Positions 9,373 to 17,408 are shown, counted from the stretch's first letter. The stretch is 35,730 nt of DNA from Spirochaetaceae bacterium (GCA_031281945.1 JAITER010000051.1:1-35730); one strand, 5' to 3'. Notes: generated from the sequence alone by a model not told the origin. Numbers and translations are program-made.

Positions 9373-10998
9373 TTAAACCGGCGGGGGAGTTTTTCGCTTG
9401 TTTTTTAGAAAAGGCGCCGTCTTTTCAAGATAATAAACCGCGCCTTGATAAGTCCCGCGAACCAGGGCTTGCCAGAATTCGCGCCCAAGCGCAAAACCCG
9501 CTTCGCCGCGCAAAGACGTTCCGGTAAAAAAATCCATGCCTGTTATGCCGCGAACCGCTTCCAGCGCTTCTTTTACGGTTCGCCCCTGCCAGTCTCTAAC
9601 GCCGGAATTTTCAAAACTCGCGAATGGGGTTAAAACCGCGTTAAAAGAGGCCCCAATGCGGGTTGAAGGCAGGGATAGCATTTCTTCCCGCAAGGCCGGC
9701 GTTAAAACGAAAGCGTCTGGGGGGAAGCCCGCCGGAAAATCCGCCGCGCCGCTGGCAAAAAGAAAAAGCTCCGTTTTTTCGTTAGGTTGTTCCAGCGGCA
9801 GTAAAATTTTTTTCGCGGCGCTTTCCGCGGCGGCGGCGGCCCTGTGGCGGAAAGGCGAGGCGCTTATTATATTGCCGCACTTGCTCACATTGTTTTTGGG
9901 AAAATCTACGGTGCTTCCAGGCTTTACGCGCAAAAAAACATTTTTTACCAGCCTTGTTTTTTTCGCGTCTTCCACTCCCAGAACTTCGCGCGCAACGCCG
10001 GGTATGGAAATAAACGCGCGTTCCGCGCTGGTGTAATTGCGCGTAACGCGCAACGCCTTTTCCACCTGCGCCGCCGGTCTGCCAAGCGCGGCCAGAATCG
10101 CGGCCTTTGTAAGGCGCGCGCCGCTTGCGTAAGGATACGTCCAGCCGGACATATATCCGCCGGACAAACGCGAAGCTATTTCGCCTATCATGGGGCCTTT
10201 GGATGTAAATTTGACGTCGCCTTTCGCGCAACCGCATTTTATTTCAAGGGCTTTCACCGCTTGTTTAAAAACATTAAAAAGAATTTGTTTTTGTTTTTTT
10301 GTTAAAGTGTAATCGGGCATTGTATGCCCCATTTCTATAAAATAAGGCGGAAAGTAAATGTGCCGTAACGCGAATCCGGAAATATATATTTTTTTATTAT
10401 ACACTACAGAATCGATGGAAAACTCCGGGCCGTCCATGAATTCTTCTATAATTACGGCGCCGCTTTGTGAAAAACGGGCGGCTTCTTCCACGGCGGTTTT
10501 TAGTTCCGGCAAGTCTTTCGCAAGGCTGCACCCGCGGGCGCCCATGCTGTCCGCGGGTTTTACCACCACCGGAAAATCAAAAGGCGGCTGGTGGAGGGGG
10601 CCGCCTGTAAAGCGTAAAAACCGCGGCGATGGAACGGCGGCGGCGGCTAAACAGGTGCGCATACGGGTTTTGTCGGTTGTATTGAGGGCCGTTTTGTAAG
10701 AGTTCCCCGGCAGGTTAAGTTTTTCGGATACATAGGCTACGGTGGATGAAAAATCCGTGCCGGCTGTAAAAACCGCGGCGAGCCCGTCTGAGGCGTAAAG
10801 TTTTTGGGCCAGCTCCAAAACTGCTTCTTTGTCTTTTATATCGATGGGGAAAAATTGAGAAGCTAAAGGCGCGAAAGGCGCTTGCCGGTCGCCGTCTAGG
10901 ACTATGGTTTCCAAACCCATTTTACAGGCGCAACGTATGGCCGGCTCTTGCATTTGACCGGCCCCCAAAATCAATATCCTTTCTTTTTGGTTTTTCAT
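9373..10998 (-). CDS. ATP-grasp superfamily carboxylate-amine ligase-like protein
   Basis: The 541-residue protein opens with a Rossmann-like PreATP-grasp fold (ILILGAGQMQEPAIRCA), then the ATP-grasp domain: PVVVKPADSMGARGC, VIIEEFMDGPEFSIDSV, a GDVKFTSKGPMIGEIASRLSGG segment, as in carbamoyl-phosphate-synthase-like and biotin-carboxylase-like ligases. About 150 C-terminal residues form an extra domain I cannot place. The substrate is unknown. The ATG lies a few bases after the corA stop and no Shine-Dalgarno is visible, so coupled translation is likely. Confidence 0.8.
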   Translation of the reverse strand: MKNQKERILILGAGQMQEPAIRCACKMGLETIVLDGDRQAPFAPLASQFFPIDIKDKEAVLELAQKLYASDGLAAVFTAGTDFSSTVAYVSEKLNLPGNSYKTALNTTDKTRMRTCLAAAAVPSPRFLRFTGGPLHQPPFDFPVVVKPADSMGARGCSLAKDLPELKTAVEEAARFSQSGAVIIEEFMDGPEFSIDSVVYNKKIYISGFALRHIYFPPYFIEMGHTMPDYTLTKKQKQILFNVFKQAVKALEIKCGCAKGDVKFTSKGPMIGEIASRLSGGYMSGWTYPYASGARLTKAAILAALGRPAAQVEKALRVTRNYTSAERAFISIPGVAREVLGVEDAKKTRLVKNVFLRVKPGSTVDFPKNNVSKCGNIISASPFRHRAAAAAESAAKKILLPLEQPNEKTELFLFASGAADFPAGFPPDAFVLTPALREEMLSLPSTRIGASFNAVLTPFASFENSGVRDWQGRTVKEALEAVRGITGMDFFTGTSLRGEAGFALGREFWQALVRGTYQGAVYYLEKTAPFLKNKRKTPPPV

Positions 10999-11002
10999 TT
11001 TT

Positions 11003-11962
11003 TTAATGTTTATGTTTTTTAACTTTGATTATTTTGCGCGAACTTGCGAATTTTAGAATAATGACGCCTAACAAAGAAATCGTCAAACTAAAAACGAATA
11101 CGCCGGCTACGGCCAAAGGTTTATAAGCGAAAGGTAAAGTGATATTCATGCCGTAAAAACTATAGGTGAGCGTTGGTATCATCAAAACGATGTTTACTAT
11201 AGCCAGGCGCTTCATTTCGTTGTTTAAGTTGTTGTTTATAATGCTTCCAAAAGTATCCATCGTTCCTTTTAAAATTGATGAATATATAGTCGTCTGTTCC
11301 ATCGCCTGAATGTTTTCTATAATGACGTCTTCCAGCAAATCCTTGTCTTCTTCTTTAAGAAGCATAACGCTGGATTTCTGCATTCGTTCCAGCAAAAGCT
11401 CGTTGGATTTTATGCTGGTGGCAAAATACACAAGCGATTTTTGCAACGAAAAAAGCTGTAAAAGTTCGTGATTGCTTATTGAAGTATGCATATTTTTTTC
11501 GATTTCGCTTGCGCTTTTGTTTATTTCGTTAAGAAACCGGAGAAATGTTATGGCGGAGCGTTCCAAAACGCGAAGCACAAACGCGCTTTGATTGCGCATA
11601 ACGGGTATGCGTACACGGTTGCAGGCCAGATCTTCCAGGGCGTTGCTGTAACTGGAACATACCGTAACGATTTTATCGGGAAAAAGAATTACGCCTAACG
11701 GAATGGTGAAACACGGAACCTCCATGGAAGGGTCGCTCACGGGCAGACGCACTATTATCAGCGTCCAGTCGTCTTCAATTTCTATGCGGGCTTGCTCGCC
11801 TGAGTCCATAACGTCAACCAAAAGCTCCGCCGGTACGCCGAATTCGTTTTGCAACCGGTTTAGGTCGTCTTTGTCCACATTTTTTGCGTCTATCCAGCAG
11901 TCTTTTACCGGAGTTTTTAAACTTACAAACTGGTTTCCTTCGTGTATGCGTATCTCTATCAT
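11003..11962 (-). CDS. corA: CorA-family divalent cation transporter
   Basis: The 319-residue protein has the CorA layout: a soluble N-terminal domain, a long helical middle part, and two C-terminal membrane segments. The signature YGMN follows the first (SFYGMN near residue 275), and a Lys/His-rich tail ends the protein. CorA proteins form pentameric Mg2+ (also Co2+/Ni2+) channels; the actual ion is not shown by sequence. It is the first gene of the minus-strand run corA, ATP-grasp, map, permease. Confidence 0.9.
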   Translation of the reverse strand: MIEIRIHEGNQFVSLKTPVKDCWIDAKNVDKDDLNRLQNEFGVPAELLVDVMDSGEQARIEIEDDWTLIIVRLPVSDPSMEVPCFTIPLGVILFPDKIVTVCSSYSNALEDLACNRVRIPVMRNQSAFVLRVLERSAITFLRFLNEINKSASEIEKNMHTSISNHELLQLFSLQKSLVYFATSIKSNELLLERMQKSSVMLLKEEDKDLLEDVIIENIQAMEQTTIYSSILKGTMDTFGSIINNNLNNEMKRLAIVNIVLMIPTLTYSFYGMNITLPFAYKPLAVAGVFVFSLTISLLGVIILKFASSRKIIKVKKHKH

Positions 11963-11980
11963 TGATTTAACCCCGCATAT

Positions 11981-12041
11981 TGGACTTGTTCAATAACAAA
12001 GATTGGTTGGCGAACAAGTCCAGTTTTTAAACAACTCTATT
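11981..12041. repeat. Short hairpin repeat upstream of corA
   Basis: TGGACTTGTTC (11981-11991) and GAACAAGTCCA (12012-12022) form a perfect 11-bp stem with a 20-nt loop. AACAACTCTATT follows at 12030-12041. A variant with compensating base changes lies at 29456-29494. Confidence 0.65.
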
Positions 12042-12123
12042 GTGAAAATTCAACTTTAGGGTAACAGTTTAATCTTTTTTGGACTATATGCGCGGAATTT
12101 TGTGCGTATTTTTAATAGCGCGT

Positions 12124-12240
12124 AGTCCGGGAACTTCAGTTTTGGAACAGTTTCCGTTTAAAAGCGCAAACTGCGTAGCATTTTGCAAGCTTAGCCGCAG
12201 GTTAGCAGACGGCGGCCGGTTGGCGAACAAGTTTTCAGTT
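12124..12240 (+). repeat. Dispersed three-hairpin repeat, copy 2
   Basis: A more degenerate copy of the element at 4456-4554. Recognisable blocks are GGGAACTTCAGTTT, GCGTAGCATTTTGCAAGC and TTGGCGAACAAG, in the same order and strand. Confidence 0.6.
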
Positions 12241-12298
12241 TTTAAATTAGGGCGCATTTTTCGCCGCTAAAGCGGCGAAAAACCGGGCTATCCGCTCA

Positions 12299-12506
12299 AA
12301 TTACACATAAATCCGTCAAGCGGATTTATGTGTAATTCCCGCTCCTATCCCTTGCGCTTCAAAACAGGCGTCTGGTGATAAGGCGCTGTATTTGATAAAC
12401 AACGGACGAAGGCCGTTTTTATCAAATACAGCCAAATTTCAAATGCGCGTAGCGCATTTGAAATTCAATCCCTTGCGCGTATTCGCGCCGCCTGGTGATA
12501 AGGCGC
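12299..12506. repeat. Array of long perfect hairpins with a 121-bp direct repeat
   Basis: Three hairpins lie in 170 bp: arms 12299-12315/12321-12337 (17 bp), 12385-12399/12418-12432 (15 bp, plus an inner 5-bp stem) and 12435-12448/12452-12465 (14 bp, 3-nt loop). The block ATCCCTTGCGC ... CTGGTGATAAGGCGC occurs at 12347-12386 and 12468-12506. The hairpin arms differ in sequence but all are perfect. A degenerate inverted copy of the block may lie near 12603-12632. Confidence 0.7.
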
Positions 12507-12550
12507 CGCATCCGGCTAATCCAAGGCGCCAACGCACGTCTCGGTTGCCG

Positions 12551-12719
12551 CTTGGGGCGCCGCCCCCAGTTCCCCCGCTGTGCGCGAGTGCGCGCGAAAC
12601 ATTGAGCGCGTCCTGCCTTTATCAGGCGGCCCAGCGTGGAGCCCGATAATGGCTCGCGCTTTTAATACGGCTGGGGGCTCCGCCCCCAGTCCCCCCGCTG
12701 GGAGGCCTAGGCCTCCCAG
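12551..12719. repeat. GC-rich twin-hairpin repeats
   Basis: CTGGGGGC/GCCCCCAG (12671-12689) and CTGGGAGGCC/GGCCTCCCAG (12698-12719) are adjacent stems joined by a C-rich linker. A single-stem partial copy starts at 12551. A full copy with compensating changes is at 15333-15381. Confidence 0.65.
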
Positions 12720-12867
12720 ACCCACCAAAAGTTTGCGGCGCCGCTTCGTTTCAAGCGGGCTTTTTCTTTGCCGGGCGCGTTTTTCGCGGCGCTCCGCCCC
12801 CCCCCTGCGGGGGCCAGCCCGATAGCGGCATTGGACGCGCCAACTTATGCTTCACTATCGCGGTTCG

Positions 12868-13770
12868 CTAACATCCATCATCCATAAGCGCGGCAAAGCG
12901 TTCCATATCAAAACCGTCCAGCCATGCGTCGGGCGGATAAATGTATGGGGGCGGCTTCCCGTCCGGGTAGAGAAGCGGCGATAACGGGCCGGATGAGGGA
13001 ATCGCGAAGGCGCGTTCAGCATAGAAGGCTTGCATCCGGCCGCTAAAGAGGATGCGCAAAAACGAAAGCGCGTCCGCGATAGGGGCGGTTTTGGACGCGA
13101 CGGCAAAGGTCGGAATGGCCGGAGCGCCATCGGAGGGAAAAACCGCCTGTATGCCGCCTCCGCACAACGCCGAGGGCAAAATCGCCACAGGATATTCGTT
13201 ACGGGCTACGCGGAACCGCGCAACAGCCGGTACCGTGGTAAATACCGCATTGTCCAGAAAAGCGAGCGCCGCATCCTCCCCGTAGAGACGCCATACTGTC
13301 ATCACGACGCTTCTCCCCGCCGCCGTGTCCCGTCCGCCAAGCACGATCTTGTGCCGGTAACGCGGCTCGCAGAGTTCGTAAAGCGTTTGCGGACAGGCGG
13401 GGTTTGACGGCGCGGCGGCGATACACATCGGTAGTATCTGGGATACCGCGAAGCAGGGATCGGCGGAGACCGCCGTTTTGTCAATGTAAGGCCCGGAAGA
13501 AAAACGCCCGCTCAAATCGGCAAAGAGATTTTTGCCGCGCAACAGCCGTTTGTCCTGAAATATATCCAGGTCGGTGGATACGATGACATCCGCCCTCACG
13601 CCGCCGGTTTCCGCAAGATCGCTTTCAATCTGTTCCCGCAACTTGCGCGGGGCGCCCAATCCAAAATAGGTTACGGCAAGCCCTTCCCCATATTCGGCAA
13701 GAAACATTTCTTCCGATTTCCGCAACAGGCAAATATTATTCCAGTATACGTTCAATCGCGCCATACGCAC
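12868..13770 (-). CDS. Solute-binding-protein-like protein without signal peptide
   Basis: The 300-residue protein resembles periplasmic type II binding proteins of metal/anion ABC transporters (the N-terminal LNVYWNNICLLRKSEEMF strand-helix, then VRADVIVSTDLDIF and later PCFAVSQILPMCIAAA). It has no signal peptide or lipobox, so as read it is cytoplasmic. Its start overlaps the upstream ATPase gene by 19 bases; an ATG at 13764 is an alternative. No membrane permease is encoded nearby, so it is unlikely to serve a standard importer. It could bind a metal, oxyanion or cofactor for the GTPase/ATPase pair. Function unknown. Confidence 0.65.
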   Translation of the reverse strand: MRMARLNVYWNNICLLRKSEEMFLAEYGEGLAVTYFGLGAPRKLREQIESDLAETGGVRADVIVSTDLDIFQDKRLLRGKNLFADLSGRFSSGPYIDKTAVSADPCFAVSQILPMCIAAAPSNPACPQTLYELCEPRYRHKIVLGGRDTAAGRSVVMTVWRLYGEDAALAFLDNAVFTTVPAVARFRVARNEYPVAILPSALCGGGIQAVFPSDGAPAIPTFAVASKTAPIADALSFLRILFSGRMQAFYAERAFAIPSSGPLSPLLYPDGKPPPYIYPPDAWLDGFDMERFAALMDDGC

Positions 13771-14528
13771 CGTTCCTCCGCCCGCTCTCCCGCCCGCAGT
13801 TTTCGAAGCAGCGAGAGCGTATATTCATTCATGCGTTCAAGTTCTTTGCGCGTTTCTTTTTCACCGCTTGAAATAGTAATCAGCGCGTCCATGCCCCCGT
13901 TCCGCATGACGAGCCGCCGGTCGCAACTCAGCGCAAGCAGAGGGTTGTGCGTAACTACAAACACGATTTTATCCGCTTTAAGCAAAAGCCCCGTCGCGGC
14001 CCGTATGTCGATGCCGGCGTTTTCGATTTCATCTATCAAAATGACCGGGGCCGATGTGTTTATCGCCGTATCTGCGGTCATAAGCGCCCGCGACTGTCCG
14101 CCGGAAAGCCCGGTGAGCGGCTCATCCGGCAGTATCGGCTCTCCGCACAGCGTATTTGCCGTTTCGATGATGGCGCGGGCGTTTAAATGGGGATCCGCAA
14201 GCCCCCGGCATTCCGCCCGCATCCGCAAAAAATCCGCGCACGGCAGGTCGACGGTATAATTCATGTTTTGCGCTATGTGCGACACGATCTTGCAGGCGGG
14301 ATTGGCCCGGTATTTGTGTTCGGGTTCCGTTCCGTCAACCAGAATCCGGCGACGGGAAGGCGTATCGCCTTGCGCGAGCTGCTCAATATCCCGGACTAAG
14401 AGGCTTTTTCCGCTTCCGGTGCGCCCGATGACGCTGATAATCTCGCCCCGCCCGGCCGTAAGTTCGCGTATGGGTTCCGCAGAACCGTCTTTGTTCTTTC
14501 CGCCTATGATCGTTATCCGGTCAAACAT
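13752..14528 (-). CDS. Soluble ABC-type ATPase
   Basis: The 258-residue protein carries a full ABC nucleotide-binding set: Walker A GRTGSGKS (35-42), a Q-loop-like Gln87, signature LSGGQ (141-145), Walker B PVILIDE (161-167) and the switch His194 in VTHNP. There is no membrane domain and no permease gene adjoining. It overlaps the GTPase gene by 8 bases and the binding-protein-like gene by 19, so all three are one translational unit. It could power conformational change of the binding-protein-like partner or an unlinked permease. Confidence 0.8.
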   Translation of the reverse strand: MFDRITIIGGKNKDGSAEPIRELTAGRGEIISVIGRTGSGKSLLVRDIEQLAQGDTPSRRRILVDGTEPEHKYRANPACKIVSHIAQNMNYTVDLPCADFLRMRAECRGLADPHLNARAIIETANTLCGEPILPDEPLTGLSGGQSRALMTADTAINTSAPVILIDEIENAGIDIRAATGLLLKADKIVFVVTHNPLLALSCDRRLVMRNGGMDALITISSGEKETRKELERMNEYTLSLLRKLRAGERAEERCVWRD

Positions 14529-15225
14529 CGGGAAAATCCATTTTCTTCACAATACCTTGCTGATACCGGTTGCCGATGCGCCGTTCTCCCACACAGTACG
14601 AGCATATCGCGGAGGGCATACTGTGCCGCAACTCGTCGCCGGCGATGTCGTCTACCGGCGGCCTTTGATCGATGAGCGCTTTCAAATACTGAGCGCCGGT
14701 CCCGGCAAGGCCGTTTACCTCCACGATTTCGGCGTCTTTGTTGAGCTTACGGATCGAATACATAAACACTTCCGTTTCGGCCTGAGACACCAGGTCGCTT
14801 TTGCTGATAACGGCGATGTCGCAGGTGGTAAGCGCGGGGCCGATCTTTTCGGGAACGGCGATATTCGAGGCGCAGTCCAGTATGCAGACGGAAACGGTTT
14901 TTCTCGTGGCGGGCGCGCACCGGTGGCATAACCCGGCGGTCTCGACAACCAGAATATCGGCGCGGCATTTCAGCCCCCATGCGGTAATTTCTTCCAGATT
15001 GACCGCCAGAAAATGATCGGGACATACGTCTTCCGACAAGCCGGCCGCGGACGGAACGCCCAAACTCGCGTACCGCTCGCCGTCCCGCGTTTTAAGACAG
15101 TCGATCTTACAGGCGGCGATTTTCGCGCCCGCGCCTATTTGCAGTTTGATAAACTGGGTCATCACCGATGTTTTACCGCTCGCCGGAGGGCCGGAGGCTA
15201 TAATTACTTTTATGCTTCTACTCAT
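14521..15225 (-). CDS. Cysteine-rich HypB/UreG/CobW-type GTPase
   Basis: The 234-residue protein is a SIMIBI-class P-loop GTPase: GPPASGKT (12-19), the ETAG motif (95-98), and SKSD (141-144) as the guanine-specificity motif. HypB and UreG deliver nickel; here the equivalent site is rich in cysteine: ETAGLCHRC (Cys100, Cys103), Cys39, Cys43, Cys68 and a C-terminal CSYC pair (208, 211), all candidate metal ligands. The ATG follows AAGGA with a short spacer. It heads the trio, with a C12 tract (on the coding strand) 36-47 bases upstream of the start. Metal insertion or metallocentre maturation is inferred; the client is unknown. Confidence 0.75.
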   Translation of the reverse strand: MSRSIKVIIASGPPASGKTSVMTQFIKLQIGAGAKIAACKIDCLKTRDGERYASLGVPSAAGLSEDVCPDHFLAVNLEEITAWGLKCRADILVVETAGLCHRCAPATRKTVSVCILDCASNIAVPEKIGPALTTCDIAVISKSDLVSQAETEVFMYSIRKLNKDAEIVEVNGLAGTGAQYLKALIDQRPPVDDIAGDELRHSMPSAICSYCVGERRIGNRYQQGIVKKMDFPDV

Positions 15226-15260
15226 ATAGTCCTTCTTTCAAAAAATATCGCAACAATTCA

Positions 15261-15272
15261 GGGGGGGGGGGG
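15261..15272. repeat. G12 homopolymer in the promoter region of the GTPase operon
   Basis: Twelve G residues on the plus strand (C on the coding strand of the trio) lie 36-47 bases upstream of the GTPase start, about where a -35 region would be. Such tracts vary in length by slippage and tune promoters in treponemes. Confidence 0.6.
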
Positions 15273-15332
15273 AAGCCTCCCCCTCGCTCCAGCCTCGCCG
15301 CCGCGCGGCAAGTCTTACGCTACCCCCTCTCC

Positions 15333-15381
15333 TAGGGGCGCCGCCCCTAAAACCCCGCTGGGGGGCCGGGCGGCCCCCCAG
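15333..15381. repeat. GC-rich twin-hairpin repeat, second site
   Basis: TAGGGGC/GCCCCTA (15333-15349) and CTGGGGGGCC/GGCCCCCCAG (15358-15381) repeat the arrangement at 12671-12719 with matched changes on both arms. Confidence 0.65.
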
Positions 15382-15407
15382 ACCCCCCTCTAACGCCGCC
15401 GCCCTGC

Positions 15408-15427
15408 TAGTTAGACTTACCTAACTA
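15408..15427. promoter_or_regulatory. Dyad TAGTTAG-N6-CTAACTA
   Basis: A perfect 7-bp inverted repeat with a 6-bp spacer lies between the divergent GTPase operon and modBC. It may be an operator or part of a terminator; nothing decides which. Confidence 0.3.
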
Positions 15428-15571
15428 AAGGTATCAAGTCTTATTCAAATGTGTCAAGAAGCCGAAAACGAGGCGTGTATCACCGTAAAAATCTAACCAA
15501 AACAGGCCCGTTCCACGGCGCCCGCGCCAAAGGCCCGTAGCCGCCATGCGGCATTGATTAACGAATCGTTT

Positions 15572-15577
15572 TACAAT
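15572..15577 (+). promoter_or_regulatory. Possible -10 box of modB
   Basis: TACAAT ends 11 bases before the modB ATG (15589). No convincing -35 is found at 16-18 bp. If used, the 5' leader would be only a few bases and lacks a Shine-Dalgarno. Confidence 0.35.
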
Positions 15578-15588
15578 ACAATTCCAAA

Positions 15589-16287
15589 ATGGATATTTCT
15601 CCGCTTGTCATTTCGTTAAAAACCGCTTCCGCGTCCATAGTTTTTACTTTTTTTTTAGGACTCTTTGCGGCGAATTTAGTCGCAAACCTGCGTTGCAGGG
15701 CGGTTAAAATGATTTTGGACGGAATCCTCACCCTGCCGCTTGTTTTACCTCCAACGGTGGCGGGTTTTTTTTTACTTATAATTTTTGGAGTCCGCGGGCC
15801 TGTAGGCGCGTTTTTTTTGGATTTTTTTTCGGTTAAGATAGCCTTTTCCTGGGCGGCGACCGTACTAGCGGCGGCGGCGATTTCGTTTCCGTTAATGTAC
15901 CGCGCAGCGCGCGGCGCTTTGGAGCAGGTTGATTCGCAGTTAGTTCAGGCGGCGCGGACGCTTGGCATGAGCGAGGGCGCTATTTTTTGGCGTGTAAGCC
16001 TACCGTCAGCCGCGCAGGGGATAGCCGGCGGCGCGGTTTTGGCTTTCGCGCGCGGGCTTGGCGAGTTTGGCGCAACCGCAATGATAGCCGGAAACATCGC
16101 CGGAAAAACGCGCACTTTACCTTTGGCGATTTACGCCGGAGTCGCCGGCGGAGATATGAAGGCCGCCGGCGATTATGTGGTGATAATCATTTTATTTTCA
16201 TTTATTGTAGTCGCTATGTTAAATTTCTTTTCCATGTTTCCTGTAAACGCGCCCGCATTTCATTTTAAAAACGGGAAGAAGGCGTAA
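15589..16287 (+). CDS. modB: Molybdate ABC transporter permease
   Basis: The 232-residue protein has about five membrane segments and the ModB pattern: LPPTVAGFFLL, SFPLMYRAARGALEQVD, AARTLGMSEGAIFWRVSLP and GLGEFGATAMIAGNIAG (the EAA-type loop that contacts the ATPase). It forms the membrane channel for molybdate or tungstate uptake. Its stop TAA shares one base with the modC ATG (TAATG). No modA precedes it. It diverges from the GTPase trio. Confidence 0.93.
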   Translation: MDISPLVISLKTASASIVFTFFLGLFAANLVANLRCRAVKMILDGILTLPLVLPPTVAGFFLLIIFGVRGPVGAFFLDFFSVKIAFSWAATVLAAAAISFPLMYRAARGALEQVDSQLVQAARTLGMSEGAIFWRVSLPSAAQGIAGGAVLAFARGLGEFGATAMIAGNIAGKTRTLPLAIYAGVAGGDMKAAGDYVVIIILFSFIVVAMLNFFSMFPVNAPAFHFKNGKKA

Positions 16288-17354
16288 TGAGCCTAAAAGT
16301 TTGCATAAAAAAGCGGATTTCCGCAAAATTTTGCCTGGAAACCTGTTTTGAAACGCCGGAAAACGGCAATCTTGCTATGCTTGGGGCTTCCGGCGGCGGC
16401 AAAAGCATGACGTTAAAATGTATAGCCGGAATAGAAAAGCCGGACGAAGGCTTCATTTGCTCAGGCGGCAGGGTTTTATTCGATTCGGCGGCGCGTATAA
16501 ACCTAAGGCCGCAATTGCGGCGTTGCGGGTTTTTGTTTCAGAATTACGCGCTTTTCCCAAGAATGACGGCGCTGGAAAACACGCTGGCGGGCCTAACTCA
16601 CGCAAAGGAGCCTTATTTTCAAAAAGAAAAAAAAGCGCTTTTTTGGCTGGAACGGCTGGGGTTGGGCGGAAAAAGCGGTTCATTCCCGCATCTACTCTCC
16701 GGCGGCGAACAACAGCGGCTGGCTTTGGCGAGGCTTTTGGTTACAGAGCCTGATTTTGTGCTGTTGGACGAGCCGTTTTCGGCGCTTGATTCAAGTTTAC
16801 GCGAACAAATGCAGCTTCTTTTTGCGGAAACGCTCAAAAACTACCGCGACGTCATTTTAGTTACCCACAGCCGTGACGAGGCGTACAAATTAAGTTCCAA
16901 AATTTTAATTATGGATGACGGCAAACTTCTTATTCATTGCGAAAAAGAGGAGCTTTTTTCCAATCCGCAAACCGTTAAAGCCGCGCGTCTTACAGGTTGC
17001 AAAAATATTTCACCTGTGGAATTGCTGGGCGGCGGCAAAGTTTACGCCAAAAACTGGGGGTTGACGTTGCATATTGCAAGAAAAATCCCGCCTGACTGCG
17101 CCTACGCCGGCATACGCGCCCACGACCTCCGCCCTTCAACTGGCGGCGAAACGCTCAACACGGCGCCTGTGCGCCTTACACGCCGGACGGGCGGCCCTTT
17201 TGAAGACGTTTTTTTATTTACAACGGCTTCCACTCAAGACGGCGCAACCCTTCCCTGCGAAAATGAAATTTGGTGGAAAACGCCGCGCGGGGCGGTGGAA
17301 GCCGTCCCGCAAAAACTTTTTTTCCCGCCAGAGAAGCTCATGCCGCTAAAATAA
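16287..17354 (+). CDS. modC: Molybdate ABC transporter ATP-binding protein
   Basis: The 355-residue protein has Walker A GASGGGKS (33-40), a Q-loop Gln in LFQNYALFP, signature LSGGEQQRLALARLL (about 137), Walker B DFVLLDEPFSALD and the switch His in VTHSRDEA. The C-terminal 110 residues form a regulatory region as in ModC/TOBE proteins; GIRAHDLRP matches the family. It drives ModB. The gene ends 54 bp from the convergent moaC. Confidence 0.92.
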   Translation: MSLKVCIKKRISAKFCLETCFETPENGNLAMLGASGGGKSMTLKCIAGIEKPDEGFICSGGRVLFDSAARINLRPQLRRCGFLFQNYALFPRMTALENTLAGLTHAKEPYFQKEKKALFWLERLGLGGKSGSFPHLLSGGEQQRLALARLLVTEPDFVLLDEPFSALDSSLREQMQLLFAETLKNYRDVILVTHSRDEAYKLSSKILIMDDGKLLIHCEKEELFSNPQTVKAARLTGCKNISPVELLGGGKVYAKNWGLTLHIARKIPPDCAYAGIRAHDLRPSTGGETLNTAPVRLTRRTGGPFEDVFLFTTASTQDGATLPCENEIWWKTPRGAVEAVPQKLFFPPEKLMPLK

Positions 17355-17408
17355 AAACGGCCTTATTTGAAGGAATTGTTTAAGAGCGGCAAAACGCCTG
17401 GTTTCTTT

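Larger units (their letters stand above)
11963..12867. other. Gene-free 905-bp region made of repeats and hairpins
   Basis: I see no credible gene here. From left to right it holds a short hairpin repeat (11981-12041), a copy of the dispersed three-hairpin repeat, a symmetrical hairpin at 12257-12282 (12-bp arms, 2-nt loop), a set of three long perfect hairpins with a 121-bp direct repeat (12299-12506), GC-rich twin hairpins (12551-12719) and a C9 run at 12797-12805. Short open frames here are products of the GC-rich repeats. Confidence 0.75.
15226..15588. other. Intergenic region between the divergent trio and modBC
   Basis: This 363-bp region separates two divergent operons and codes for nothing credible. 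It holds a G12 tract, a GC-rich twin hairpin (15333-15381), a dyad TAGTTAG-N6-CTAACTA at 15408-15427 that could be an operator, and a TACAAT box near modB. Confidence 0.7.

Noticed and set aside
12797..12805. C9 run as a phase-variation tract
   Set aside because: It is short, lies in GC-rich repeat sequence and is over 60 bases downstream of the end of the trio, with no gene to control.
12392..12830. Open frames in the hairpin-rich region
   Set aside because: They result from GC-rich repeats and hairpins on both strands, with no conserved motif.
15420..15588. Molybdenum-cofactor riboswitch upstream of modB
   Set aside because: I could not find the conserved motif order, and a -10-like box lies only 11 bases before the start.
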